64,000 nucleotides of DNA from Prauserella halophila (GTDB lineage: Bacteria; Actinomycetota; Actinomycetes; Mycobacteriales; Pseudonocardiaceae). Positions 45,387-54,529 of the stretch are shown here, one piece after another (position 1 is the first letter of the stretch; each line of letters begins with the position of its first letter). The DNA lies in assembly GCF_024171895.1 (NCBI RefSeq), contig NZ_JAMTCQ010000008.1:372001-436000 (forward strand), written 5' to 3'. The translations under genes and the position numbers were made by a program. The notes under the pieces are model-generated. The model saw only the letters and a program-made list of their open reading frames with translations, had not been told where the DNA came from and ran no database searches.

Positions 45387-45399
45387 CGAACTCTCCACC

Positions 45400-45415
45400 T
45401 TTGCGAACTTTGCGA
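45400..45415 (-). promoter_or_regulatory. RamB-like tandem site near the aceA start
   Basis: TTTGCGAACTTTGCGA is two adjacent copies of TTTGCGA 14 bp upstream of the aceA ATG. RamB of C. glutamicum recognises motifs with a TTTGCAAA core. The position suggests control of aceA. Inference by similarity. Confidence 0.45.
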
Positions 45416-45472
45416 TTGACTCGCTGTGTAGATCGACCATGACATGCGCTGCGAAAACTCGACCACATCTCC

Positions 45473-45496
45473 AATTTGCAAATTTCTGCAAAATTT
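45473..45496. promoter_or_regulatory. RamB-like operator between aceA and ramB
   Basis: The perfect palindrome AATTTGCAAATT (45473-45484) is followed by TTCTGCAAAATTT. It contains the TTTGCAAA core of known RamB sites and lies in the divergent aceA/ramB region, where it could serve both promoters. The AT-rich stretch stands out in this GC-rich DNA. Confidence 0.6.
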
Positions 45497-45611
45497 ACGT
45501 ACCATGTTGCGAAGGTTGTGAACGAGGTGTTCGCACCAACGGGAAAAGGCGAAGACTGAACCGGTTACTTGACCGTTTCGGTACGAAAGATCTACGGGAC
45601 GTGATGCTGCG

Positions 45612-47045
45612 ATGGACAAAACTTTCGCCGGGGGGAAGCTGCGCCATCTGAGGGAAAGCCGCTCGATGAGCCAGGCGGACATGGCCAGACTGCTCGACAT
45701 CTCGCCCAGCTACCTCAATCAGATCGAGCACAACTCCCGTCCGCTGACCGTTCCGGTGCTGCTGCGGATCACCGAAACGTTCGGTGTCGACACGGAGTTC
45801 TTCTCCAACACCGACACGGCGCGCCTGGTTGCCGACGTCAAGGAGGCGCTGCTCGACGAGGCGGTCGGGATCGAGGCGACCACCGGTGAACTCAACGAAC
45901 TCGCCTCGAACCTGCCGAACGTGGCCTCGGCGCTGGTCAAGCTGCACCGCAGTTACCGCAGTGCCGTCGAGACCACCGCCGCGCTGGTGACCGAGAACGG
46001 CATGGGCCAGCACGGCAGTGCCGCCGCTCTCCTGCCGCACGAGGAGGTGCGCGACTTCTTCTACGAGCGCGAGAACTACGTCGGCGAGCTCGACGAGCGT
46101 GCCGAACGGATGGCGTCCGACATGGCCCTGCGCCGGGGCGAGACCGTGCACCGGACGCTGCTCGACCGGCTCACCGACCACTACGGCGTGCAGGTCACCA
46201 GCGACGGCATCGACGAGTCGGCGGGTCAGCAACACCGCTACGAGCCGGATGCGAAGGTGCTGCGCCTGGCCCCGAGCCTGCGCATAGGGCAACGGGCGTT
46301 CCGCATGGCCTCGCAGATCGCGCTGCTGGAGTACGACGACCTGATCACCGAACTGGCCGACTCGTGGGCGTTCTCCGGCCCCGCCGCACGCTCACTGGCG
46401 CGCGTGGGCCTGGCCAACTACTTCGCGGGCGCCCTGATCCTGCCGTACGGGCCGTTCCTGTCGATGGCCGAGAAGTACCGCTACGACATCGAGCGGCTGT
46501 GCGACGAGTTCGGGGTGGGGTTCGAGACGGTGTGTCACCGGCTGTCGACGTTACAGCGGCCGAAAGCGCGTGGGGTGCCGTTCTCGTTCGTGCGCGTGGA
46601 CCGGGCCGGGAACATGTCGAAGCGCCAGTCCGCAGCAGGGTTCCACTTCTCCCGGGTCGGCGGGGCGTGCCCACTGTGGAACATCTACGAGGCGTTCACC
46701 TCGCCGGGCAAGGTGATCACCCAGGTGGCCACGCTCCCGGACGGGAAGAGCTACTTCTGGATCGCGCGGACGATCTCCCGCAACGTCGGCGGCTACGCCA
46801 GTCCGGGCAAGACGTTCTCGGTCGGACTCGGCTGCGAACTGCGGCACGCCCGGCGGCTAGTGTACTCGGCCGGGCTCGACCTCGACGACCGCACCGCGGC
46901 CACGCCGATCGGCATGGGCTGCAAGGTCTGCGAACGTCCCGCCTGTCCGCAGCGGGCGTTCCCCCACATCGGCAAGCAGCTCACGGTCGACGAGAACACC
47001 AGCACGTTCGTCCCCTACCCGGCCGTGCCGAAGCCCGAGGAGTGA
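45612..47045 (+). CDS. ramB: RamB-type regulator of acetate metabolism
   Basis: This 477-residue regulator has an N-terminal XRE helix-turn-helix (RHLRESRSMSQADMARLLDIS, about residues 11-31). A long central region follows, with an ImmA/IrrE-like segment around ANYFAGALILPYGPFLSMAE. The C-terminal domain has a cysteine cluster (MGCKVCERPACPQRAFP). Short-chain fatty acid regulators of this form repress aceA/aceB when acetate is absent. The divergent position next to aceA supports the assignment. Confidence 0.9.
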   Translation: MDKTFAGGKLRHLRESRSMSQADMARLLDISPSYLNQIEHNSRPLTVPVLLRITETFGVDTEFFSNTDTARLVADVKEALLDEAVGIEATTGELNELASNLPNVASALVKLHRSYRSAVETTAALVTENGMGQHGSAAALLPHEEVRDFFYERENYVGELDERAERMASDMALRRGETVHRTLLDRLTDHYGVQVTSDGIDESAGQQHRYEPDAKVLRLAPSLRIGQRAFRMASQIALLEYDDLITELADSWAFSGPAARSLARVGLANYFAGALILPYGPFLSMAEKYRYDIERLCDEFGVGFETVCHRLSTLQRPKARGVPFSFVRVDRAGNMSKRQSAAGFHFSRVGGACPLWNIYEAFTSPGKVITQVATLPDGKSYFWIARTISRNVGGYASPGKTFSVGLGCELRHARRLVYSAGLDLDDRTAATPIGMGCKVCERPACPQRAFPHIGKQLTVDENTSTFVPYPAVPKPEE

Positions 47046-47121
47046 CACCCGCCGCGGGAAGGCTCGCCGGCTCCCGGCTCGGCCGCTGCGGCGCCTCGCG
47101 GGAGTGACGCGCCGCAGCGGA

Positions 47122-48087
47122 TCACGCGGCGAAGGCCCGGCGATAGGCGGTCGGCGTGAGGCCCGTGTGCTCGGTGAGGCGGTTGCGGAGGTTGGCGGCC
47201 GTGCCCAGGCCGCTGTGGTGCGCGATCTGGTCGACGGCGAGGTCGGTCCGTTCGAGAAGCCGGCGAGCGTGCTCGACCCGCACCGTGGTCAACCATTGGA
47301 TCGGGGTGCAGCCGAGCTCGGTGCGAAAACGCCGGTGCAGGGTCGCCGGGCTCATGGCCGCGCGTGCGGCGATGTCGGCGACCGAGACGGGTCCGGTCGC
47401 GTGCTGCTCGGCCCAGCTCAGCGCCGCAGCCAGCGGGCTCTCGGCCTCCGCGGGGAGGGGACGTTCGATGAATTGCCGTTGCCCGCCCGGGCGATGTCCC
47501 GGGAACACGAGGCGGCGCGCGACGGCCGCGCCGACTTCGGCGCCGTGATCGCGGCGGACGACGTGCAGTGCCAGGTCGAGGGCCGCCGCGCTACCCGCCG
47601 AGGTGAGGACGTCGCCGTCGTCGACGAAGAGAACGGCATCGTCGACGCGCACCCGGGGATGGCGGGCGCGGAACTCGTCGGTCCACTGCCAGTGCACCGT
47701 GACGCGGCGCCCGTCCAGCACGCCCGCGTCGGCGAGGGTGAACGCCCCGGTGCACATCCCGATCATGCGTGTTCCCCGTGCGGAGGCTTGCGCGATCGCG
47801 TGCAGCACGTCGGGGTGATGTGGCGTCGCGGTGTCGGGCCGATTCGGAACGATCACCGTGTCCGCATGCTGCAGCGCCGACAGGCTCGCGACGCCGGTCA
47901 TGGCGAAGAAGCCCTGTCGCATCGGCACCGTCGGTTCGCGCGCGCACAACTGCACGTCGTAGAGCAGCCCGCCGATCTCGGGCCGGTCGATGCCGAGAAC
48001 CTCCGTCAGGCACGCCAGCTCGAACGGGTTCGAGCCCGCGTCGACCAGGGCGACGACCGTGTGCCGGTGCGAGGAATCTTGCGACAT
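47122..48087 (-). CDS. GlxA-type AraC-family regulator
   Basis: This 321-residue regulator fuses a DJ-1/PfpI-like domain (residues 8-180, with the nucleophile-elbow IGMCTGAF) to an AraC DNA-binding domain (about residues 215-320, two HTHs: SVADIAARAAMSPATLHRRF and AVDQIAHHSGLGTAANLRN). The ligand is unknown. It is divergent from a cupin gene, 51 bp away, which is its most likely target. Confidence 0.9.
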   Translation of the reverse strand: MSQDSSHRHTVVALVDAGSNPFELACLTEVLGIDRPEIGGLLYDVQLCAREPTVPMRQGFFAMTGVASLSALQHADTVIVPNRPDTATPHHPDVLHAIAQASARGTRMIGMCTGAFTLADAGVLDGRRVTVHWQWTDEFRARHPRVRVDDAVLFVDDGDVLTSAGSAAALDLALHVVRRDHGAEVGAAVARRLVFPGHRPGGQRQFIERPLPAEAESPLAAALSWAEQHATGPVSVADIAARAAMSPATLHRRFRTELGCTPIQWLTTVRVEHARRLLERTDLAVDQIAHHSGLGTAANLRNRLTEHTGLTPTAYRRAFAA

Positions 48088-48138
48088 GTGTCATTCCTTG
48101 CACTGTCGGCGGCGCAGTGCAAGCCGCAGGATCGGGGC

Positions 48139-48558
48139 ATGACGAACTCGGCCGTGAACATCGACGCCGTCCTGGACTCCTTCCAGGAACGGTGGAGCCC
48201 GCGGATCCTCACACGGGTCAACGACTACGACGTGCGCCTGGTCAAGGTGGAGGGAGCGTTCGTGTGGCATTCCCACCCGGACACCGACGAACTGTTCGTC
48301 GTGCTGGACGGCAGTCTCGACATCCGTCTCCGGCAGTCGGGCGACGAGGCCGCCGCCACTGGAACCGCTGCCACTGAAACCGTCGTGCACCTCGCGCGGC
48401 ACGATGCCTTCGTCGTCCCGCGCGGGGTCGAGCACTGCCCGGAGTCACCGGAGGGCGCGGCGGTGATGCTGCTCGAACCGACCGGAACACTCAGTACCGG
48501 CGATCACGACGGAGACATCCCCGACCACATCACCTCGACGACGGGCCTGCCCGCGTAA
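48139..48558 (+). CDS. Cupin-domain protein
   Basis: This 139-residue single-domain cupin has metal ligands in WHSHPDTDELFVVLDG and in RHDAFVVPRGVEH. Such proteins isomerise or bind small metabolites. A Ala/Thr repeat (ATGTAATET) interrupts the barrel. The ATG at 48139 is chosen as the first start after the divergent regulator; the frame extends upstream through that gene as a shadow. Confidence 0.85.
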   Translation: MTNSAVNIDAVLDSFQERWSPRILTRVNDYDVRLVKVEGAFVWHSHPDTDELFVVLDGSLDIRLRQSGDEAAATGTAATETVVHLARHDAFVVPRGVEHCPESPEGAAVMLLEPTGTLSTGDHDGDIPDHITSTTGLPA

Positions 48559-48634
48559 CCGGGCGGGAATCGGACGCCGGGCAGGCTCGCTCCGCGGGCG
48601 GCAACGGAGGTACCGGACGCCCCGCGGAACGGGT

Positions 48635-49390
48635 TCAGGACTCGTCGAGCGTCTGCCGCAGGGCTTCGTCGGCCTTGCGCGCCATGTCCTTGACGGCTTC
48701 ACGACGTTCGGCGTCGGCCTCGTAATCCGCCCGGCGGTCGCGCACGACGCGCGCCGGTGCGCCGACCGCGATGCCGAAGTCGTGGATGTCGCCGCGGACC
48801 ACGGCGTGCGCCCCGAGTACGCAGCCGCGTCCCACCCGCGTGCCTTTGAGCACCGACACCTTCGTGCCGATCCAGGTGTCCGGCCCGATCCGCACCGGGG
48901 CCTTGACGATGCCCTGATCCTTGATCGGCAGGTTGATGTCGGTGGTCACGTGGTCGAAGTCGGTGACGTACACCCAGTCGGCGATGATCGACGAACCGCC
49001 GATCTCGATGTCGAGATAGCCGTTGAGCACGTTCTGCTCGCCGAACACCGTCTTGTCACCGATGCGCAACGACCCCTCATGACAGCGGATCGCGTTGCCG
49101 TCACCGATGTGCACCCACCGGCCGATCTCCATACGCCCGTACCCGGCGCGAGCGTGGATCTCGACGTTCTTGCCGAGAAACACCATGCCGCGCAGCACGA
49201 TGTGGGGATTCACGATGCGGAACTTCAGCAGCCGCCAGTAGCGGACGAGATACCACGGTGTGTACGCGCGGTGGCGCAACACCCAGCGCAACGACTCCTT
49301 CGTCAGGAACCGGGCCTGGGCCGGGTCGTTGCGCGTCCGTCGCCAGACCTGGACGCGGTGCAGCACCGGCGAACCCCACATCGACGTCAT
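48635..49390 (-). CDS. Hexapeptide-repeat acyltransferase, Rv3034c-like
   Basis: This 251-residue protein has a left-handed beta-helix built of hexapeptide repeats (IGRWVHIGDGNAIRCHEGSLRIGD to GRGCVLGAHAVVRGDI) with an N-terminal helical part (WVLRHRAYTPWYLVRYWRLL). It resembles sugar O-acetyltransferases and Rv3034c, which lies near the same GH57/GT4 locus in mycobacteria. The ATG at 49390 gives the usual length; the frame runs 65 codons upstream through an 18-bp repeat. Confidence 0.85.
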   Translation of the reverse strand: MTSMWGSPVLHRVQVWRRTRNDPAQARFLTKESLRWVLRHRAYTPWYLVRYWRLLKFRIVNPHIVLRGMVFLGKNVEIHARAGYGRMEIGRWVHIGDGNAIRCHEGSLRIGDKTVFGEQNVLNGYLDIEIGGSSIIADWVYVTDFDHVTTDINLPIKDQGIVKAPVRIGPDTWIGTKVSVLKGTRVGRGCVLGAHAVVRGDIHDFGIAVGAPARVVRDRRADYEADAERREAVKDMARKADEALRQTLDES

Positions 49391-49472
49391 GCCCCGGAGA
49401 GTAGCTGTGCCATGCAGCGTCTCCGGTCGGGTGGTGGGCGGGAGCTCCGACCCACTGCGCCGGACCGACGGC

Positions 49473-49544
49473 GGTGCCGTGTCCATTGCCGGTGCCGTGT
49501 CCATAGCCGGTGCCGTGCCTACTGCCGGTGCGCCGTCAACGACC
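49473..49544. repeat. 18-bp tandem repeat upstream of the hexapeptide acyltransferase
   Basis: Units at 49473, 49491 and 49509, with a diverged fourth at 49527, all built on GGTGCCGTGTCCATTGCC. They run in frame with the acyltransferase and would encode a MDTAPA-type repeat if an upstream start at 49585 were used. Confidence 0.75.
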
Positions 49545-50798
49545 GGTGCGCTGGTCGGAACCCGCCCGGCGGTCAGGACCGACACGGGGCAAGCATCCGC
49601 CGGTTTCCGGCCGCTCCGCGCCGTCGGTACCAGCCTCCCGTGGAGCCAGGACGGGTTCGCGGCGGCCGGTGTAGGTGGCGCCGTTCGGGGTGGTCACCGT
49701 GGTGGTGCCGTGCACCGGGTCGTAGCGGGTGGCCCACCGCGGGTCGTTCTTCAGCCGGTGGTGGCGTCGGCATCGAGGCCCAGCGTTGGCCACCGACGTC
49801 GCTCCACGGTCCTTGACCCACTCGCGTTCGTGATCGTGATCGCAGTGCCGGGCAGGCCGATGACACCACGGGACGACACATTCGCGGTCCCGCACCCGCA
49901 CCAGCTGCCGGATCGTCTCGCTGGGTCGCCGCCGCGACCTGCCCAGATCCACCGGTTCCCCGGTTCCGGGATCGCACAGCACCGCGCGCCACACACTGGC
50001 CGGACCGGTCATGATCTCCCGAGCGATCACGGCGGGCACGGGCCCGTAACCGTCCAACTCGCACCCCTGCTCGGAGATCGACAAGGCGGTGTCGACCGGC
50101 AGGTGCAGATGCACCATCGTCGGCGCCGCGGGTGGTGCCGCACCCGGATCGTTGCCCAGCAACAGATCCGCGGTGACATCCGCACGCAGCTGATCCCACG
50201 TACGCTGCTCGCCGCCGCGGCGCAGTGACCGCGCCATCGCCTCGATCCGCGCGTAACACGCCGCTGCCACCTCGGCCGGCAACTCCGCCGACACTACCGA
50301 CACCGCATTCTCGCCCGGTACGAGCTCGACCCGGCGTTCCGCACGCGCTCTCCGTGCCCGGCCGGCCTGCCCACCCGGGTCGACCTTCTCCACCAACCTC
50401 GCCGCACACCGGGTCAGATTCCGCGGTTGCCACAACGTCGCTCCTGCCCCGTCGAGCTTCCCCGCCAGCAACCGGTCCACGGCGCGAGCCGCTTCGTCAT
50501 CCAGGGCCGCGGTCACCTTCAGAACCCGCTGCACGGCATACGATTCGAGCTCCCCGGCCCGCATCGCCTCGAGTATTCGCGGCATTCGCCGTGCCAGCTC
50601 GACCGAACGTCGGATCCGCTCCCGTACGGCCACCGGCGAGGCCCGCAGCTCGGGAGTCAGCTCCTCGGCCAGACTCCACCAGTCGTCCTCCACCGCGGCC
50701 GCCTCGGCAAGGAACGCCACTTCCTCGGCATCGACCTGCGCACGCCGCACCCGTAACGCCCGTGCACGCTCAGCCCGTGCACACTCCGCGCGACTCAT
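49536..50798 (-). CDS. DUF222/13E12-type protein with HNH endonuclease domain
   Basis: This 420-residue protein has the DUF222 helical region (residues 1-280) and a C-terminal HNH domain with CVVPWCHRPARHCDHDHE and CRRHHRLKN, containing the zinc-binding cysteines and catalytic histidine. Such genes occur in many near-identical copies in actinobacteria and are DNA-damage responsive in mycobacteria. The ATG at 50798 is the first in the conserved frame. A LexA-like box lies 82 bp upstream. A mobile or repair role is unresolved. Confidence 0.87.
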   Translation of the reverse strand: MSRAECARAERARALRVRRAQVDAEEVAFLAEAAAVEDDWWSLAEELTPELRASPVAVRERIRRSVELARRMPRILEAMRAGELESYAVQRVLKVTAALDDEAARAVDRLLAGKLDGAGATLWQPRNLTRCAARLVEKVDPGGQAGRARRARAERRVELVPGENAVSVVSAELPAEVAAACYARIEAMARSLRRGGEQRTWDQLRADVTADLLLGNDPGAAPPAAPTMVHLHLPVDTALSISEQGCELDGYGPVPAVIAREIMTGPASVWRAVLCDPGTGEPVDLGRSRRRPSETIRQLVRVRDRECVVPWCHRPARHCDHDHEREWVKDRGATSVANAGPRCRRHHRLKNDPRWATRYDPVHGTTTVTTPNGATYTGRREPVLAPREAGTDGAERPETGGCLPRVGPDRRAGSDQRTGR

Positions 50799-51370
50799 GA
50801 CACCCCCAGTGGCAGAACTACAGTGACAGAACTCAACGCAGTCCCGATCGTCCGCAGGACCACTCACTCGTCGACAGTATCGAACCAGTATTCGATACGA
50901 CAGATCTCGGCGTGTCACCCGATGGAGGGTCGCAGGCTCCTCCGCTGCGGTGTAGTGCGACCGCGAGACCGGCACGGCGGAGAGAGTCCTGCACTCCACG
51001 GCCAATCCCGGACCGGCGTCGGCCGGTCGCCGATGGGCCGCCACTCCTGTTGATACGACCCACCCGACCTGTACTGATACGACCCGCGCGCTCATGAGCC
51101 CTCCCCCGGCCGCACGATCACCCAGCACAACCAGGTATGGCGCGACGGTGCCGAATCGAGCTACACTGCTATCGCACGAACATTCGACAGCAAGAAATGT
51201 GGATATGTTGACGAACCTGCCATTGCCACCTCGACGGCCGGGGACCCTCCGCCGGCCGAATGCAGCCGTCTCCCCCGTATCCGGCAGCCGTAGCCTGTCG
51301 ACAGGCAGGCAAACAGTGACGACCAGACGCTGACGACCAGACGATGGCGACCCGACGGCGAGGAGCGGAC
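50799..51370. other. Divergent intergenic region DUF222-HNH / nucleoside hydrolase
   Basis: This 572-bp space contains the LexA-like box near the HNH gene, a TGATACGACCC direct repeat near 51051 and 51074, and an AT-richer stretch with TACACT near 51161 that could be a -10 box for the right-hand gene. No small gene is credible. Confidence 0.5.
50880..50895 (-). promoter_or_regulatory. LexA-like SOS box
   Basis: TCGAAC-CAGT-ATTCGA differs at one position from the actinobacterial SOS consensus TCGAAC-N4-GTTCGA. It is embedded in a larger perfect dyad, GTATCGAA-N6-TTCGATAC (50877-50898). It lies 82 bp upstream of the DUF222/HNH gene, which suggests damage-induced expression. Confidence 0.65.
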
Positions 51371-52327
51371 GTGACGAAGAAGCTGATCATCGACACCGAC
51401 CCCGGCGTGGACGACGCGATCGCCCTCGCCCTGGCGGCCCTGAGCAGCGAGGTCGACCTGCTGGGCGTGACCAGCGTGTACGGCAACGTCCCGCTGTCGG
51501 CGACGACGATCAACGCCCGCCGCATCCTGGCACTGTGCAAGCGGGCCGACGTGCCCGTCGCCGCGGGCGCCGCCCGGCCCCTGGTGCACCGGCACCCGAA
51601 CGAAGCCGGTGACGTGCACGGCGCCGACGGCCTGTCCGGCCGGTCGGCGGCGCTGCCCGAACCGGCCCGACCGCTGGACGAACGCGACGCCGTCACCCTG
51701 ATGGCCGAGCTGCTCGAGACCTCCGACGAACCGGTGACGATCGCCCCGATCGGCCCGTTGACCAATATCGCCGCGCTGCTGGCCGCGCATCCGGCCGCCG
51801 CGGCCAAGATCGAGCGGATCGTGATCATGGGCGGCGCACTCGGCCACGGCAACACCACGGCCGCCGCCGAGTTCAACATCTGGAGCGACCCCGAGGCCGC
51901 CCAGCGTGCACTGACGGGCGGCGAGGCCCCGTGCGTGCTCGTGCCGATGGACCTGACCTATCGCTGTGCCGTCGACGCGGCGTGGCTCGACGAGCTCGAC
52001 TCGTCCGGACCGATCGGCGCGGCACTCCACGCCCTCACCCCGGACTATCGCGAGCACTATCGCGGCGCACTCGGCTGGGACGGCATGGTGATCCACGACG
52101 CGGTGGCCGTCGCCGAGGCGATCCGCCCGGGCACGTTGCAGACCGAGCGGGTTCCGGTGCAGGTGGAGTGCTCGTTCGGACCGGGCCGCGGCGCCACCCA
52201 CGCCGATCGGCGCCTGCCCGCGCTGCGCGCCTCGACCGACGATCCGGATCCGGCACCGGACATCGAGCTCGCCGTCGACACCGACCTGACCGCGCTGCGC
52301 GCACTCCTGCTCGACGGATTGCGCTGA
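51371..52327 (+). CDS. Inosine-uridine-type nucleoside hydrolase
   Basis: This 318-residue enzyme cleaves the N-glycosidic bond of ribonucleosides. The calcium-binding DTDPGVDDAIAL is at the N-terminus, with EFNIWSDPEAA and the late WDGMVIHDAVAVAEAI that completes the active site. The GTG at 51371 follows GAGGAGCG. It starts KKLIID, usual for the family. Specificity cannot be told from sequence. Confidence 0.93.
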   Translation: MTKKLIIDTDPGVDDAIALALAALSSEVDLLGVTSVYGNVPLSATTINARRILALCKRADVPVAAGAARPLVHRHPNEAGDVHGADGLSGRSAALPEPARPLDERDAVTLMAELLETSDEPVTIAPIGPLTNIAALLAAHPAAAAKIERIVIMGGALGHGNTTAAAEFNIWSDPEAAQRALTGGEAPCVLVPMDLTYRCAVDAAWLDELDSSGPIGAALHALTPDYREHYRGALGWDGMVIHDAVAVAEAIRPGTLQTERVPVQVECSFGPGRGATHADRRLPALRASTDDPDPAPDIELAVDTDLTALRALLLDGLR

Positions 52328-52370
52328 CTCGACGATGCCCCGCCTCGCAGCGCTCCGTATCCTCTGAGCC

Positions 52371-53672
52371 ATGACATCGGGGGAGACCGAGACACCGTCG
52401 TCCACGGCACCGTCGTCCACGGCACCGGCCACGTCGCCACACACAGCGGCGGCACACACAGCCTCGACACGCACTGCCCCGGCCCGGCCCGGCCGGGGCC
52501 GGTTCGCCGCGCTGCTCGCGCTCGCCACCGCGGTCGTGCTGACGGCGGGCGTGCTCACCGTCCTCCGGTTGTCACCCGCGCCGGCCGGTGACACGGGCGC
52601 CGCGGCCGCCGCGGCGGACGGCACCGACTCCGGTGCGCAGGCACCCGGCCCCGGCAGCGCACCCGCGTCCGGGCAGACCCCGTCCCGGCAGAGCCCGCAG
52701 CCCGAGCCGACGCCCGACCGGACAGCCCCTGCTCAGCGCGTGCCACAGGAACAGGGCACGCAGTTCGAGGAATGGGTCGGCGAGGTCGCGGGCTGGCTCG
52801 ACATTCCCCGGCGCGCCATGCGTGCCTACGCCACCGCGACCGTCCGGATGGAACAGGAACAGCCCGGCTGCAACCTGTCGTGGGTCACGCTCGCCGGCAT
52901 CGGGCGCACTGCCAGCGACCACGGCCGCACGGGCGAGCGCAGCCTCACCCGCGACGGCAGGCCCACCTCCCCCATCGGCACCATCGAGCTGCGCGACTTC
53001 TCCGGCGACGTCATCTCTCAAACCGGCGCGAAAGGCCCGATGCAGCTCTCCCCCGCGGTGTGGCAGCAGTGGGCGGCGACCTCGGCCGGATCGGCACCGA
53101 ACGTCCAGGACATCGACGACGCGGCGCTCACCGCCGGCCGTGCGCTGTGCGACGAGGGACGTGACCTCGACCGGGGCCAGCAGTGGCTCGAGGGTGTCTC
53201 CTCCCTGCACGACGAGCCGTTGTTCCTGCACCGCGTACTGGCGACGGCCAACGTCTACGGCACGGTCGGGATGGAGGACGAGCCGCCCAACGAGAAGGTG
53301 CTCCAGGCCGTCACGTTCGCCATCGAGAAGATCGGCCTGCCGTACGTGTGGGGCGGCAACGGCCAGGAGCAGGGCGATGCCGGCTTCGACTGCTCCGGCC
53401 TGACGACCGCCGCGTACGACTCGGCGGGCGTGTCGCTGGAACGCACCGCACACTGGCAGTACTCGTCCGTCCCCATCATCGGCCCGGACGAGCAACCCCG
53501 GCTGGGCGATCTGGTCTTCTTCGGCGATCCGAACACGAAGATCCACCATGTCGGGATGTACATCGGCAACCAGCAGATGATCGACGCGCCGACGTTCGGC
53601 CAGGCCGTGCAGGTGCACAACTACCGCAAGCCGGGCGATTCCTACGCCGGCGCAGGACGGCCGGTGGCGTGA
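52371..53672 (+). CDS. NlpC/P60 hydrolase with lytic-transglycosylase-like domain
   Basis: This 433-residue protein has a Thr/Ala-rich cytoplasmic head, one membrane anchor (ALLALATAVVLTAGVLTVL) and a Pro/Ala linker. A transglycosylase-like domain follows (LAGIGRTASDHGR, GAKGPMQLSPAVWQQW), then a C-terminal NlpC/P60 domain with the catalytic FDCSGL and IHHVGMYIG. It should cut peptidoglycan stem peptides outside the membrane. The transglycosylase glutamate normally found in the GIGRVES position is Ala here, so that domain may only bind glycan. Confidence 0.88.
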   Translation: MTSGETETPSSTAPSSTAPATSPHTAAAHTASTRTAPARPGRGRFAALLALATAVVLTAGVLTVLRLSPAPAGDTGAAAAAADGTDSGAQAPGPGSAPASGQTPSRQSPQPEPTPDRTAPAQRVPQEQGTQFEEWVGEVAGWLDIPRRAMRAYATATVRMEQEQPGCNLSWVTLAGIGRTASDHGRTGERSLTRDGRPTSPIGTIELRDFSGDVISQTGAKGPMQLSPAVWQQWAATSAGSAPNVQDIDDAALTAGRALCDEGRDLDRGQQWLEGVSSLHDEPLFLHRVLATANVYGTVGMEDEPPNEKVLQAVTFAIEKIGLPYVWGGNGQEQGDAGFDCSGLTTAAYDSAGVSLERTAHWQYSSVPIIGPDEQPRLGDLVFFGDPNTKIHHVGMYIGNQQMIDAPTFGQAVQVHNYRKPGDSYAGAGRPVA

Positions 53673-53674
53673 CC

Positions 53675-54529
53675 ATGGAGACGACGACCGAATCCTTCCG
53701 CACGCCCGCCGGCATCACGCTCGGACTCGAGCACTTCGGTGATCCGGCCGCGCCACTCGTACTGCTCGCGGGCGCGCCGACCATGCTCTCCTGGCCCGAT
53801 GCGCTCTGCGAGACGCTGGCTCGCCGGGGACGCCACGTCGTGCGCTACGACCTGCGCGATGCGGGCGCGTCGACGTCCGGCGACCCCGAGTCACCGGACT
53901 ACACCCTGCGCGATCTCGCCGACGACGCCGCCGCGCTCGCCCGTGGTCTGGACGACCTGCCTGCGCACCTGGGCGGCATCGGGATCAGCGGCATGGTCGC
54001 CCAGGTCGCCGCGCTCGATCACCCCGACGCGTTCTCGGCGCTCACCCTCGCCGGGACGCGGCCCGTCGCACCGGGCCCGGTCGACGCCGACCTGCCCGAC
54101 CACGACGCCCGCACCATGGAGCGGATGTTCGCGCTGCCGATGCCCGACTGGTCCGATCGCGACGCCGTGGCCGCGTTCGCCGCAGCGCACGCCGAGATCC
54201 TCGGCAACGACCCCGCAGCGGCACGCACCACCGCCGCGCGCGTCGTCGATCGCACGCCGTCGGCGGATCCCGCGGCAGGCCGGGCCAACCAGCTGGGCAT
54301 GGTCTTCGCCGCACTGGACTGCACTCCGCGCTGGCGGGAACGGCTCGCCGAACTGGCCGTTCCGACGCTCGTCGTGCACGGCCGCAGGGACCCGTTCTTC
54401 CCGGTGGGCAACGGCGAAGCCCTCGCGCGGGAGATCCCCGATGCCCAGCTGCACGTGCTCGACCGGGCCGCGACCGCCATCCCCGACGACCTCACCGACG
54501 AGGTCGCGGCGGTCATGCTCGCGCGGTAG
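53675..54529 (+). CDS. Alpha/beta-hydrolase-fold protein with altered triad
   Basis: This 284-residue protein has the alpha/beta-hydrolase course: LVLLAGAPTMLSWP, RYDLRDAGAS, the elbow GIGISGMVAQ, the late acid in VHGRRDPFFPVGN, and the final strand LHVLDRAATAIPDD. The elbow has Met where a second Gly is usual. The position that normally holds the catalytic His (GHxLP) reads ATAIP without His. It may have lost hydrolase activity or use another His. The ATG is 2 bp after the upstream stop, so the two may be co-transcribed. Confidence 0.82.
   Translation: METTTESFRTPAGITLGLEHFGDPAAPLVLLAGAPTMLSWPDALCETLARRGRHVVRYDLRDAGASTSGDPESPDYTLRDLADDAAALARGLDDLPAHLGGIGISGMVAQVAALDHPDAFSALTLAGTRPVAPGPVDADLPDHDARTMERMFALPMPDWSDRDAVAAFAAAHAEILGNDPAAARTTAARVVDRTPSADPAAGRANQLGMVFAALDCTPRWRERLAELAVPTLVVHGRRDPFFPVGNGEALAREIPDAQLHVLDRAATAIPDDLTDEVAAVMLAR

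Noticed and set aside
49391-49585. Longer start for the hexapeptide acyltransferase
   Set aside because: The extra 65 residues encode an 18-bp tandem repeat and overlap the end of the HNH gene. The ATG at 49390 gives normal family length, though the longer form cannot be fully excluded.
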